The notes under the pieces are model-generated. The model saw nothing but the letters and a program-made list of their open reading frames with translations. It had not been told where the DNA came from and made no database searches. Shown here in pieces: positions 1-7,809 of a DNA stretch of 64,000 bases. The stretch is from JAPOXR01 sp965221815 (GTDB lineage: Bacteria; Pseudomonadota; Alphaproteobacteria; Rhodobacterales; Rhodobacteraceae). Each line of letters begins with the position of its first letter. Positions within the stretch are counted from its first letter, which is position 1. The translations under genes and the position numbers were made by a program. The stretch spans positions 124,001 through 188,000 of the forward strand of contig OZ244915.1 in assembly GCA_965221815.1 (NCBI GenBank). Reading direction: 5' to 3'.

Positions 1-837
1 GGCGGCTATATTGCTTGTGAATTTTCCACGATTCTCAATGGTTTAGGATGTGAGGTTACGCAATATTACCGCGGAGACCTCATCCTGCGGGGTTTTGACG
101 ATGATATCCGGAGTCATGTCAAGCAGGCGATGGTGGCGCGCGGTGTCATCATTCAAACTGGCAGAGACCCGCGCCGGCTCGAAGAATCGGGTCGCGAGAT
201 TGCGGTCATCGATAACCGGGGGGACACACGCCAGTTTGATCTGGTGCTTTATGCGACTGGCCGGCAACCGATGACCGAAGGTCTGGGACTCGAGAAGATC
301 GGTATCACGCCCGGTGCGCGTGGTGAGATTCCGGTCGATGGCTATTCGCAATCGGCTGTTCCGTCAGTCTTCGCGATCGGTGACGTCACCAATCGGGTCA
401 ACTTGACTCCTGTTGCCATTCGTGAAGCTGTCGCTTTCGTCGAGACATTATTCAAGGCCAATTCAACACCAGTTGACCATGACCTCATCCCGACAGCCGT
501 CTTTACCCGCCCGGAGATCGGGACCGTCGGCTTGAGTGAGGCGGCGGCCAGAGATCGAGGGTACAGTCTCGAAATCTACAAGACCACATTTCGCCCGTTA
601 GCCGCAGTGATCGCTGAACGGAATGAGCAGATATTGATGAAGCTCGTCGTCTGCGCCAGGACCCGCCGTGTCCTCGGGGCACATATGGCGGGACCGCATG
701 CCGCTGAAATGATCCAGCTTGCCGGAGTTGCCGTCAAGATGGGGGCCACCAAGGATGATTTCGATCGCACTGTGGCTGTGCATCCGACCGCAGCTGAAGA
801 ATGGGTCACCATGGCGGAGTCAGTTGTATTGAATTAA
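1..837 (+). CDS. gor: Glutathione-disulfide reductase, C-terminal part (5' end outside window)
   Basis: Flavoenzyme that reduces glutathione disulfide with NADPH in the cytoplasm. The frame is open from base 1, so the gene starts upstream. The fragment begins in the NADPH-binding Rossmann motif (GGYIACEF) and continues through an Arg-containing stretch (YRGDLILRGFDDDIR) typical of NADPH-specific glutathione reductases. The second FAD motif (ATGRQP then FAIGDVTN) and the C-terminal dimerisation domain follow. The dimerisation domain ends with HPTAAEE, which carries the catalytic His-Glu pair. About 278 residues are visible, and the stop TAA is at 835-837. The active-site disulfide CxxxxC lies in the missing N-terminal part. 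Mercuric reductase or dihydrolipoamide dehydrogenase are less likely because of the HPTAAEEW signature and the Arg-rich NADPH site. Confidence 0.93.
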   Translation, partial: GGYIACEFSTILNGLGCEVTQYYRGDLILRGFDDDIRSHVKQAMVARGVIIQTGRDPRRLEESGREIAVIDNRGDTRQFDLVLYATGRQPMTEGLGLEKIGITPGARGEIPVDGYSQSAVPSVFAIGDVTNRVNLTPVAIREAVAFVETLFKANSTPVDHDLIPTAVFTRPEIGTVGLSEAAARDRGYSLEIYKTTFRPLAAVIAERNEQILMKLVVCARTRRVLGAHMAGPHAAEMIQLAGVAVKMGATKDDFDRTVAVHPTAAEEWVTMAESVVLN

Positions 838-1300
838 GGTCGGGTGCCCCCGATTTGTGGCTCAGACTGTAGCGCGTCAGGTCATGAAATCCTTGATCGG
901 TCACTCATATGGCAGTTGGGGGCATGATTGCGTTTGCATTGTCAAATCACCTGCATGTTTGTCCAGATGCGAGATACCAAGTTCTCCCTTCCCTGTACCG
1001 GCTGTTTCGATCAACACAGGATCAGGCGGCGACCAACATCACACACTGAATTCGTGCCTGATTTTGTGCGAACCATTGGCATCTGCAGATAGGCCTGCAC
1101 CAGATACCGGGGGACGTTGCGGAATGGCCTCTTCAGGTCTGCGGTGAGGCCGGTCACATGTTGTCCAGCTGGCGCATGCGTTGGATCTGGGAGTCAGCAT
1201 GCCTGGGGTTGGGGCGGCTCTTCTGACATCTTCGCTGACTGTCGGCTGGCGGATTTGGGGCGCTGGATTTGTTGGGTGACGGCAATGATGGCGATGCATC
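838..1300. other. Gene-poor stretch between gor and MacB remnant
   Basis: About 460 bases without a convincing reading frame or recognisable RNA. The composition changes toward its right end, where the GC-rich MacB remnant starts, so the host/insert boundary probably lies here. The exact junction cannot be fixed from sequence alone. Confidence 0.5.
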
Positions 1301-1601
1301 CTCACTAACGGCATCTCGCTGATCGTCGGCGGCATCGGCATCATGAATATCATGCTCGTCTCCGTGGCGGAGCCTCGCCGCGACATCGCTATCCGCATGG
1401 CCATCGGCACCCGCAAATGCGATATCCTGAGCCAGTTCCTCATCGAATCCGTTATCCTCACCCTCGCCGGCGGGCCCCTCGGCCTCGCCACCACCTGAGG
1501 GAATCTGCCGCGTCTTCACCCACTGGATCTTCATGATCTCCACAATCTCCGTCGCCAGCGGCCTCGGAACCGGCCTCCTCTTCGGACTCCAGAGCGAATG
1601 A
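1301..1601 (+). pseudogene. MacB-like ABC transporter permease, C-terminal remnant
   Basis: Translation from 1301 gives the membrane segment and loop typical of MacB/FtsX-type permeases (GGIGIMNIMLVSV, then RRDIAIRMAIGTRKCDILSQF, then IESVILTLAGG). A TGA at 1496-1498 ends this frame. The last transmembrane segment (ISVASGLGTGLLFGLQ) continues in another frame from about 1503 to the TGA at 1599-1601. The gene therefore has lost its 5' part and has a frameshift near 1497. MacB-type permeases export peptides or macrolides, or act in mechanotransmission with MacA. Codons ending in C dominate, unlike the neighbouring gor, which suggests acquisition by transfer. Nothing else of the transporter is present. 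Confidence 0.75.
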
Positions 1602-1636
1602 CGCCCACCACCCACTTCCCCTTGACAAAATCCTGA

Positions 1637-1649
1637 GGGGGGGGGGGGG
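1637..1649 (+). repeat. Poly-G tract, left flank of the insertion sequence
   Basis: Thirteen consecutive G residues lie immediately outside the left end of the insertion sequence. A G tract in the same orientation flanks the right end (3990-4005). This is what a target-site duplication inside a homopolymer would give. Confidence 0.8.
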
Positions 1650-1675
1650 CTTGCAACGGTTCACACTTGTATAGG
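1650..1675 (+). repeat. Left terminal inverted repeat of the IS
   Basis: 26 bases, 22 identical to the reverse complement of 3964-3989. It begins CTTGCAAC, and the mismatches are at positions 9, 10, 15 and 24. Confidence 0.85.
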
Positions 1676-1680
1676 GGATT

Positions 1681-3936
1681 TCATTCCAGTTGTTTTTCGC
1701 CGATGGCATCGCGCACCTGGATGGCCCAGTTGAGTCTCTCGAGCCCCTGCCAGACTTTTTTCACTCCGGGCAGCGGCTGGCGTTTCGTCGGGTGGGTGCC
1801 GACGAGGCGTCCGAGGTTGATGACGAAGCTCTGGATCGTGGTGATCTCGCCCCTCTCCATCCTTTCGACGCCCCTGTGGCCCTGGGCCTCCAGCAGGGTG
1901 TGGAGCAGGTGGATGTCCCTTTCGGGACAGACCTCGGTCGCCGGGGTCTCTGGACGTTCCCGCGCGCGCATGGTGATGTCGGCGACATGGCAGGCGGTGA
2001 CGGCGTCGAAGGCCAGGCATTTGCGCAGGTCGTCGGCGGCGTCGAGCCGCCGGTCCGTGATGCGGGTCCCGGATTTGAGGGTTTTGAACCCTGTCTCGAT
2101 GGTCCACCTTTTCCGGTATCAGTCCAGGACGGTGGTGGCGTGGACGGCGTCGGTTTCCCCCTGCGCCGGGCGCTCGGCGGTCAGCAGCAGCCAGTGCAGC
2201 GGCTCCGTGCCGTCGGGGGCGTCGGTCTCGGTGGCGGAGACGGCGCGCATGGTCAGCGGTTTCGTGTGCTTCCTCTCCTCCCGCGGCGGCAGGAGCGTGA
2301 CCTCCGCCGCCCGGATTTCCAGGCGGGCGGTGCGCTCTTTTCGGGCCCGCGGGCCTCCGGCGGCCGGGATCACCAGCTCCGACACGGCGAGCGTGGGCAG
2401 GGCTGCGGCGTGCGCCCACAGGCACCTCTCCCTCCCGTCCGGTGTCCGCACCCGCCGCTGCGCCGATCGGCTGGCGCGCACCAGGATCGCGTCGCCGTGC
2501 GTCGCCGCACGGGCGAGCAGCGCCCAGAAGTCGCCCTTGCGGTCGCACACGGAGATCACCCGCGTGTCCGGGCAGGCGGCCGCGAGTTCCCGCGCCCGGT
2601 CCAGCCCGTCCACCCAGCGGGCGCTGTCTTCCTCCGGGGCGTCGCGGAAGTCCGCGTTCATGGCGAACAGGCCCAGCGGGCGGCCCTCCGCCGTCACCGC
2701 CAGCCCGGCGTGGGCGAGGATGCCAACGCTGCCCCGGCCGCCACCGCCGAGTTCCGCCAGGCCCTCCGTCGCCTCCAGGCGGGTGTAGTTCAGGGTCGTG
2801 GTGTCCTGGATGGCCAGCACGACGGGCGCGCCGCGGCAGCGGTCGGCGGTCGTCGCGACATGCGGCTCCAGAATGTGATCCATGGACACCCCCGGGTTCG
2901 ACAACAGCCGGTACGCGGCCGTTTTGGCCGCCGCCACCGGGAAGATGACCGGTAGCTCCTCCCCCATATTCTCCAACCAGGCGCGCCCCATGTCAACGAT
3001 CCGGCGGCGGATCCGCCCGTCGGTGTGGCCGGATCGTCCGGACTCACGCGCGGCCCAGTCGATGTCCATGCCGTCATAGGCGCCCGCCAGCGCGCCGACC
3101 GGGCGCCGCTCCACGTGGCGCAGCACCGCGCGCCAGCCGTCCTCCAGGGCCCGCACCCGCACCGTGCCGACCGCGCCCCGGCGCCCGCTGCCGCGCCCGG
3201 CGACGGTCCAGCCGGCCCGGTGGTAGCAGTATCCGCTGTGCTCCGGGCCGACATGGGTGTCGGCCGCCACGGGACGGACCAGATACCGGGCCTCCCAATC
3301 GTCCGCCACCCGCGCCGCCGCCATGTGCAGGACCGCCGACGCCAGGCCGTCCACCCGGACGCCGCCGAGGAGAAGGAACCGGTGGTTACAGATGACGCGC
3401 CCGATGTTGGCGGCGCGGGCCGCGGCGGACCAGCCGATCCAGGCGTCCCGCGCCGCCAACCTCCAGGCCGCGGACCCGAAGCCAATGCCGCCAAGGACGC
3501 CGTGGCGCGCCGCACGGATCCAGTCGCGCACCTGCCCGCCGGGTGGCCGCGCCCAGCCCCGCGGATGGCGGCGGGCCATCATCGCCTCCCAGAGCCGCCG
3601 GTCGCCAGCACCCCCCACAGGATCAAGCCAGACCGGGCCAAGATCCTCCAGCGCGCAGGCCACCGCCGTGTCAGGAACGTCCGCGTCCGTGACCGCAGGA
3701 ACAGCGGTGGGGTCGGGAACAGCACGGGGCGGCGGAAGCTCCAGCCCCAACCGCGCCGCCAGGACAGGCAACGCCTTCGCCGCCGCTGACAGGCAGGGCT
3801 TTCCCCGAACGTCGCACCAGCCCGTCCGCGCGCACAGCCCACGGCCCAACGCGTGCCGACTCAGACCACCGGAGCGAAGCGCCCCAGCCAACCAGTCAAG
3901 CGTCTGCGAATCGAAATGGCGAAGACCAACCTGCAT
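1681..3936 (-). pseudogene. DruA-like (DUF4338)/IS4-type transposase with in-frame TGA
   Basis: Reading from the ATG at 3936 gives 751 codons interrupted once, by TGA at 2119-2121 (codon 606). Residues about 1-255 resemble DUF4338, the domain of Druantia protein DruA (for example RDAWIGWS, NHRFLLL, DDWEARYLVRPV). Residues about 290-360 resemble the Tn5 transposase DNA-binding/dimer region (KTAAYRLLSNPGV). The DDE core follows: D378 in IQDTT, D465 in CDRKGD, and E614 in the signature YRKRWTIE...K, which fits the IS4 pattern Y-2-R-3-E-6-K exactly. The TGA immediately precedes this Tyr, where the family usually has Trp (TGG), so it is a one-base nonsense change. Translation stopping there gives 605 residues lacking the catalytic Glu. 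The gene is probably inactive unless TGA is read through. Confidence 0.85.
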
Positions 3937-3963
3937 GACCCGCCATATAGACCAGCCAGATTA

Positions 3964-3989
3964 CCGATACAAGTATGAAATGTTGCAAG
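3964..3989 (-). repeat. Right terminal inverted repeat of the IS
   Basis: Reverse complement begins CTTGCAAC and matches 22 of 26 bases of the left end. Confidence 0.85.
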
Positions 3990-4005
3990 GGGGGGGGGGG
4001 GGGGG
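3990..4005 (+). repeat. Poly-G tract, right flank of the IS
   Basis: Sixteen to seventeen G residues (3989 may be the terminal base of the element) directly outside the right inverted repeat, in the same orientation as the left tract. Confidence 0.8.
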
Positions 4006-4042
4006 ATCGGACAATCCTGTTGGAGTTGACAGGAGATGAGAC

Positions 4043-4699
4043 ATGCAACGCAGAATGATGACACTCACCGCCGCGTTGGTGGCTATGGTGATGGCAACGC
4101 CGATCTGGTCGCAGACAATAACGACCAACGGCATACAGGGCGGTCCCGCCTGCAGCATGGGATACAGTGCCGTCAAAAACACCATAGCCCGCGCCTACCT
4201 TTATACGAGAATTACAAACACCAGCCTGCCCTTTCAGCTGTCCAGTGTGATGGACTGGGCGGGTTTGAGAAGCATAATGGGTGTCGCCGACAACCCGGTC
4301 AGCAGCCTGGCCCTTACGGGCAAGATCTTCAACGGGAGAACCGGCGCGACGGTCCAGACGATCGATCTGGGAACGATCACCTCATCGCAGAACCTGTCAT
4401 ACGCCACCACCAACGTCACGCTGATGGAGAAAACTCCCTATGTCGTGATCATGTATACGGATTTCGCGGGACACGGAGAAAACAACCCGTTCATGATTGA
4501 CTGCTTCGTGACGGGCGGCACCTACACTCTCGGGAATAACACCACGAATACCAGTCTTGGCAGCACAGGCTGCTTCTCGATCAGTCCCCGGACCCCGCTG
4601 GACGTCCGCAACTGCCTGTGTGGGCGGGGCAACACCGGAACGGTCGGGTCCGCGTCGTACGATTACACCTCGCTGCGGGCGGGGTGGGGCTGCCGTTGA
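4043..4699 (+). CDS. Predicted secreted protein, cysteine-containing, unknown function
   Basis: 218 residues. A good ribosome-binding site (AGGAG at 4031-4035) lies 7 bases before the ATG, which supports the start. Residues 1-23 form a signal peptide: charged MQRRMM, a hydrophobic stretch, and a likely cleavage site after IWS. The mature part is rich in Thr, Asn, Gly and Ser, with short repeats such as NTTNTSLGSTG. It has cysteines near the N-terminus (ACSMG) and several near the C-terminus (DCF, GCF, NCLCG, final GCR). This looks like a small extracytoplasmic beta-rich domain with disulfides. I do not recognise the family. A terminator follows directly. The gene lies just downstream of the insertion sequence and shares its GC-rich character, so it belongs to the accessory insert. 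Its original promoter may be separated from it by the insertion. Confidence 0.65.
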   Translation: MQRRMMTLTAALVAMVMATPIWSQTITTNGIQGGPACSMGYSAVKNTIARAYLYTRITNTSLPFQLSSVMDWAGLRSIMGVADNPVSSLALTGKIFNGRTGATVQTIDLGTITSSQNLSYATTNVTLMEKTPYVVIMYTDFAGHGENNPFMIDCFVTGGTYTLGNNTTNTSLGSTGCFSISPRTPLDVRNCLCGRGNTGTVGSASYDYTSLRAGWGCR

Positions 4700-4714
4700 T
4701 TGACGGACGCACCG

Positions 4715-4737
4715 GGGCGGCTTTGGTCGCCCTTTTT
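4715..4737 (+). terminator. Rho-independent terminator after 4043-4699
   Basis: GGGCGGC, loop TTTG, GTCGCCC (one G-T pair), followed by five T. It lies 15 bases after the stop codon. Confidence 0.75.
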
Positions 4738-5096
4738 CGGGTCGACTCCAGATGAGTGCAGAATATCATTCTCAGGTTTTCGGAAACATGTCGTCCTGCA
4801 CAGCGGCGCGAACCGCTTGCAACGCTCAGGACGGCAGAAAGTGGGACAACGACCGCCTGAATTGCCCCACACTTTGCGGTATTCTCCTATTTTTGGGAAA
4901 TCGTCTGGATTGTGTCACAGTGAATTGCCGCGCGGGTGGGGCTTGATACGCCGCGCCGTAGTGGCGTATTTCGCCGCAGTTTATGACATTCCTGCGACAA
5001 CAAGCCCGATATCGGACGCTTGAAATTAAGTTGTCGTGTTCCCATTCTATGGTAGTAGTGTGATGCGCAGCGAAGACACGGAAGGCAATTCCCCTT
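4738..5096. other. Intergenic region upstream of hflK
   Basis: About 360 bases without a supported gene. It should hold the hflKC promoter, but I see no confident -35/-10 pair. A GAAGG sequence at 5081-5085 is the likely ribosome-binding site of hflK. Confidence 0.5.
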
Positions 5097-6230
5097 ATGG
5101 CAGGAAACAGTAACGGTCCCTGGGGTGGTGGTGGCAGGAATCCTGAGCCCAATATCCCTGACATTGAGGAGCTCTTGAATCGGGGAACCAGTTCAGTTCG
5201 CTCGATTTTCGGTGGCGGTGGTGATGGAAGACGGAGAAAACCGTCTCCGGGCGGGCCCCGTTTCACGCGGATGCAGTTGTTGCTGGGCGTGGCTGTCGTC
5301 GTCATCGGCTGGGCTTACGTGTCATTTTACACGGTCAAACCGGAGGAACGTTCTGTAGAGCTGTTTTTAGGCAGCTATTACAAGACAGGCCAGCCTGGTC
5401 TGAATCTGGCACCCTGGCCGATCGTGACAAGAGAGATTCTCTCGGTGACTCGTGAGCGCACGGAGGATATTGGGGTTGGCGGTATCGTCGAAGGCGATGA
5501 ATTTTCCAATCGCGGGATTACGCAGGACGCGACCCGTCGTCGCAACGATGACGGGCTGATGTTGACGGGCGATGAGAATATTGTCGACGTCGACTTTCAG
5601 GTGGTCTGGAACATCAATGATCCAGCGCAATATTTGTTCAATCTTGCCGATCCGACTGAGACCATCCGCGCGGTTTCCGAATCAGCCATGCGGGAAATCA
5701 TGGCCCGCTCCAATCTTGCACCGATCCTCAACCGTGACCGCGGGATTGTCGCTTCCAACCTTCAGGAACTGATCCAGTCAACTCTCGACAACTATGAGTC
5801 AGGCATGAATGTGGTTCGGGTTAATTTTGACAAGGCGGATCCACCGCGCGAAGTGATCGATAGTTTCCGTGAGGTGCAGGCCGCTGAACAGGAGCGTGAC
5901 CGCTTGGAGAAACAGGCGGATGCTTACGCCAACCGGGTGCTCGCGTCAGCGCGTGGTGAGGCCGCACAGCTCAAGGAGGAAGCCGAGGGGTACCGGGCGC
6001 AGGTTGTCAATGTTGCCGAAGGTGAGGCGAGTCGGTTCCTGGCGGTGCTGGACGAGTATCGCAAGGCTGAAGATGTCACGCGGAAACGGCTCTATATTGA
6101 AACAATGGAACGGATCATGGGGTCGGTTGACAAGGTCATTATCGATCAGGAAAGCGCCGAAGGTGGTGGGGTTGTTCCCTATCTCCCGCTCAACGAACTC
6201 AGGCGCAATCCATCTGGTAGCGGAGGGTAA
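5097..6230 (+). CDS. hflK: FtsH protease modulator HflK
   Basis: 377 residues. HflK and HflC form a membrane-anchored SPFH/band-7 complex, largely periplasmic, that surrounds and restrains the FtsH protease. A Gly/Pro-rich cytoplasmic N-terminus (about 1-55) precedes one transmembrane helix (about 59-79). The band-7 domain follows (VKPEERSVELFLG...) and then a long charged helical region with many Glu, Arg and Ala (about 255-335), as in other HflK proteins. hflC follows after five bases and a DUF2065 gene overlaps hflC, which is the usual alphaproteobacterial order hflK-hflC-DUF2065-degP. The ATG start is supported by GAAGG upstream and the family-typical start MAGNSNGPWGGGG. Confidence 0.95.
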   Translation: MAGNSNGPWGGGGRNPEPNIPDIEELLNRGTSSVRSIFGGGGDGRRRKPSPGGPRFTRMQLLLGVAVVVIGWAYVSFYTVKPEERSVELFLGSYYKTGQPGLNLAPWPIVTREILSVTRERTEDIGVGGIVEGDEFSNRGITQDATRRRNDDGLMLTGDENIVDVDFQVVWNINDPAQYLFNLADPTETIRAVSESAMREIMARSNLAPILNRDRGIVASNLQELIQSTLDNYESGMNVVRVNFDKADPPREVIDSFREVQAAEQERDRLEKQADAYANRVLASARGEAAQLKEEAEGYRAQVVNVAEGEASRFLAVLDEYRKAEDVTRKRLYIETMERIMGSVDKVIIDQESAEGGGVVPYLPLNELRRNPSGSGG

Positions 6231-6235
6231 TTGCC

Positions 6236-7105
6236 ATGAATCGTCAAATCCTATGGATTGGCCCGCTTGTGGCCATCGCCTTCATTGCTCTGAATGCCCT
6301 GTTTATTGTTGATGAAAGAGAAAAGGCTCTGGTGCTTCAGTTTGGACAGGTCAGGGCGGTTGAGGAAGAGCCGGGACTGGCGCTCAAGATTCCCTTTATT
6401 CAGAATGTCGTCAGATATGATGACCGAATCCTGTCGCTGGAGACCCAGTCTCTTGAGGTGACACCACTCGATGACCGGCGATTGGTGGTCGATGCATTTG
6501 CCCGCTATCGAATCGAAGATGTGGTTCAGTTTCGGGAAGCCGTCGGGGTTGGTGGCGTTCGTTCAGCCGAAAGTCGTCTGGAGCGCATTCTGAATGCGGC
6601 AACACGCGAAATTCTTGGATCGGTTGCGTCAAATACGATTCTGTCCGCGGATCGCGCTGCATTGATGGAACGAATTCGTGACAATGCCAAAATCGAAGCA
6701 GAGAATCTGGGTGTTGAAATTATCGATGTGCGGCTCAAGCGAACAGACTTGCCGACCCAGAACCTCGAGGCGACTTTTGCGCGTATGCGCGCTGAAAGGG
6801 AACGCGAGGCAGCTGATGAAATTGCGCGTGGTGAAGAGGCGGCGCAGAAAATTCGCGCGCAGGCGGACCGAACCCAAGTCGAAATTGTGTCCGAAGCACA
6901 GAAGGAGGCCGAGATTATTCGCGGAGAAGCAGATGCGATGCGCAATGCGATTTTTGCCGAATCCTTTGGTCAGGACCCGTCCTTTTTTGAATTCTATCGC
7001 TCAATGCGGGCTTATGAAGAGGCCTTCAATGCGAGCAACACGTCGTTGGTCATTACGCCTGAAGGTGATTTTTTCGAGTTCCTGAAGTCTGCTGACTCGG
7101 AGTGA
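6236..7105 (+). CDS. hflC: FtsH protease modulator HflC
   Basis: 289 residues, the partner of HflK in the FtsH-controlling membrane complex. An N-terminal signal anchor (about residues 5-23) is followed by the conserved start of the band-7 domain (DEREKALVLQFGQV). The central motif AVGVGGVRSAESRLERILNAATREILG and the helical region rich in RAEREREA and AEAQKEAE match the family. Its length is normal. It starts five bases after the hflK stop. Its TGA (7103-7105) overlaps the GTG of the next gene, so the three genes are very likely one transcript with coupled translation. Confidence 0.95.
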   Translation: MNRQILWIGPLVAIAFIALNALFIVDEREKALVLQFGQVRAVEEEPGLALKIPFIQNVVRYDDRILSLETQSLEVTPLDDRRLVVDAFARYRIEDVVQFREAVGVGGVRSAESRLERILNAATREILGSVASNTILSADRAALMERIRDNAKIEAENLGVEIIDVRLKRTDLPTQNLEATFARMRAEREREAADEIARGEEAAQKIRAQADRTQVEIVSEAQKEAEIIRGEADAMRNAIFAESFGQDPSFFEFYRSMRAYEEAFNASNTSLVITPEGDFFEFLKSADSE

Positions 7106-7296
7106 TTGCGGAGCTTGTCGTCGCGCTGGGTCTCGTTGCTGTTCTTGAAGGCCTGTTTCTGATTCTGGCGCCACGACGCTGGGAGAATCTGCTGCGCCGG
7201 CTGGCAGAAATCCCTTATGACCAAAGGCGTTTTGTCGGGCTTGTTGCGATTGCCTTTGGTGTCGCCCTGGTGTGGTTTTCCCGCAGTCTGCTCTGA
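7102..7296 (+). CDS. DUF2065 small membrane protein
   Basis: 64 residues starting with GTG at 7102 that overlaps the hflC stop (GTGA). Two hydrophobic helices (LVVALGLVAVLEGLFLILAP and FVGLVAIAFGVALVWF) are separated by a short basic loop (RRWENLLRRLAEIP). This is the DUF2065 pattern, a family regularly found directly after hflC in proteobacteria. Its function is not established. A role linked to the HflKC/FtsH complex is an inference from gene order only. Confidence 0.88.
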   Translation: MIAELVVALGLVAVLEGLFLILAPRRWENLLRRLAEIPYDQRRFVGLVAIAFGVALVWFSRSLL

Positions 7297-7809
7297 GGGA
7301 GGCGTTGTGGAGCGCACTGACGATGCGGTCTGCATGTCGGCATATCAGAACCCGGGCAGTGCATTCTGCATTGCTGCGCAGTCAGACTGACCAGTTTCCC
7401 CGATTTTGTAGTGGATATTATGGTCAGGATGTCTGTTGTCGGGCTTTTGCGGCTCGGTCGCAATCAGATCACCCCGCTCCGGGACATCCAGGTGACACGC
7501 CGGATCGGTATCCGATGCCATCCGTCTCATGCGACGTCAATGCGCATGTCGGGAAGGATAGGAAGGTTGAACATGGTTTGTCCCTGATTGCCAGGGGAAT
7601 TGTCCATGATGTCCATACAAGCGTGCGGCCAACTCCGTGCCGAGCAGATCAATATCTGGAAGGGTCTGTGATTTTGCTGAAACAGGTATTCATTGACTTG
7701 AAAACGGCTGCGCATACAACACATTGAGAGGAGGAAACAAATTTCCATAAGACGGCGGGCATCGCTGTGACAATCGCCGTCCTGACACAGTGAAGAAAGG
7801 AGACCAGAC
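7297..7809. other. Intergenic region upstream of the DegP-type protease
   Basis: About 510 bases with only short frames in several directions and none with recognisable similarity. I see no RNA gene. The last part carries the AAAGGAG ribosome-binding site (about 7796-7802) of the protease gene. Confidence 0.5.

Larger units (their letters stand above)
1650..3989 (-). mobile_element. Insertion sequence, IS4/Tn5-type with DruA-like region
   Basis: An element of about 2.34 kb with one long transposase gene on the minus strand. The terminal inverted repeats match at 22 of 26 positions (left 1650-1675, right 3964-3989). Both ends begin CTTGCAAC and share ACTTGTAT further in. G tracts of the same orientation abut both ends, so the element appears to have inserted in a poly-G run. 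The stop of the transposase gene lies only a few bases inside the left repeat, as in compact insertion sequences. Composition is very GC-rich compared with the host genes. The transposase carries an in-frame TGA, so this copy is probably inactive. Confidence 0.88.

Noticed and set aside
1690..2955. Long plus-strand frames across the IS
   Set aside because: Shadows of the GC-rich transposase gene. Their translations are Gly/Arg/Pro-rich and have no domain.
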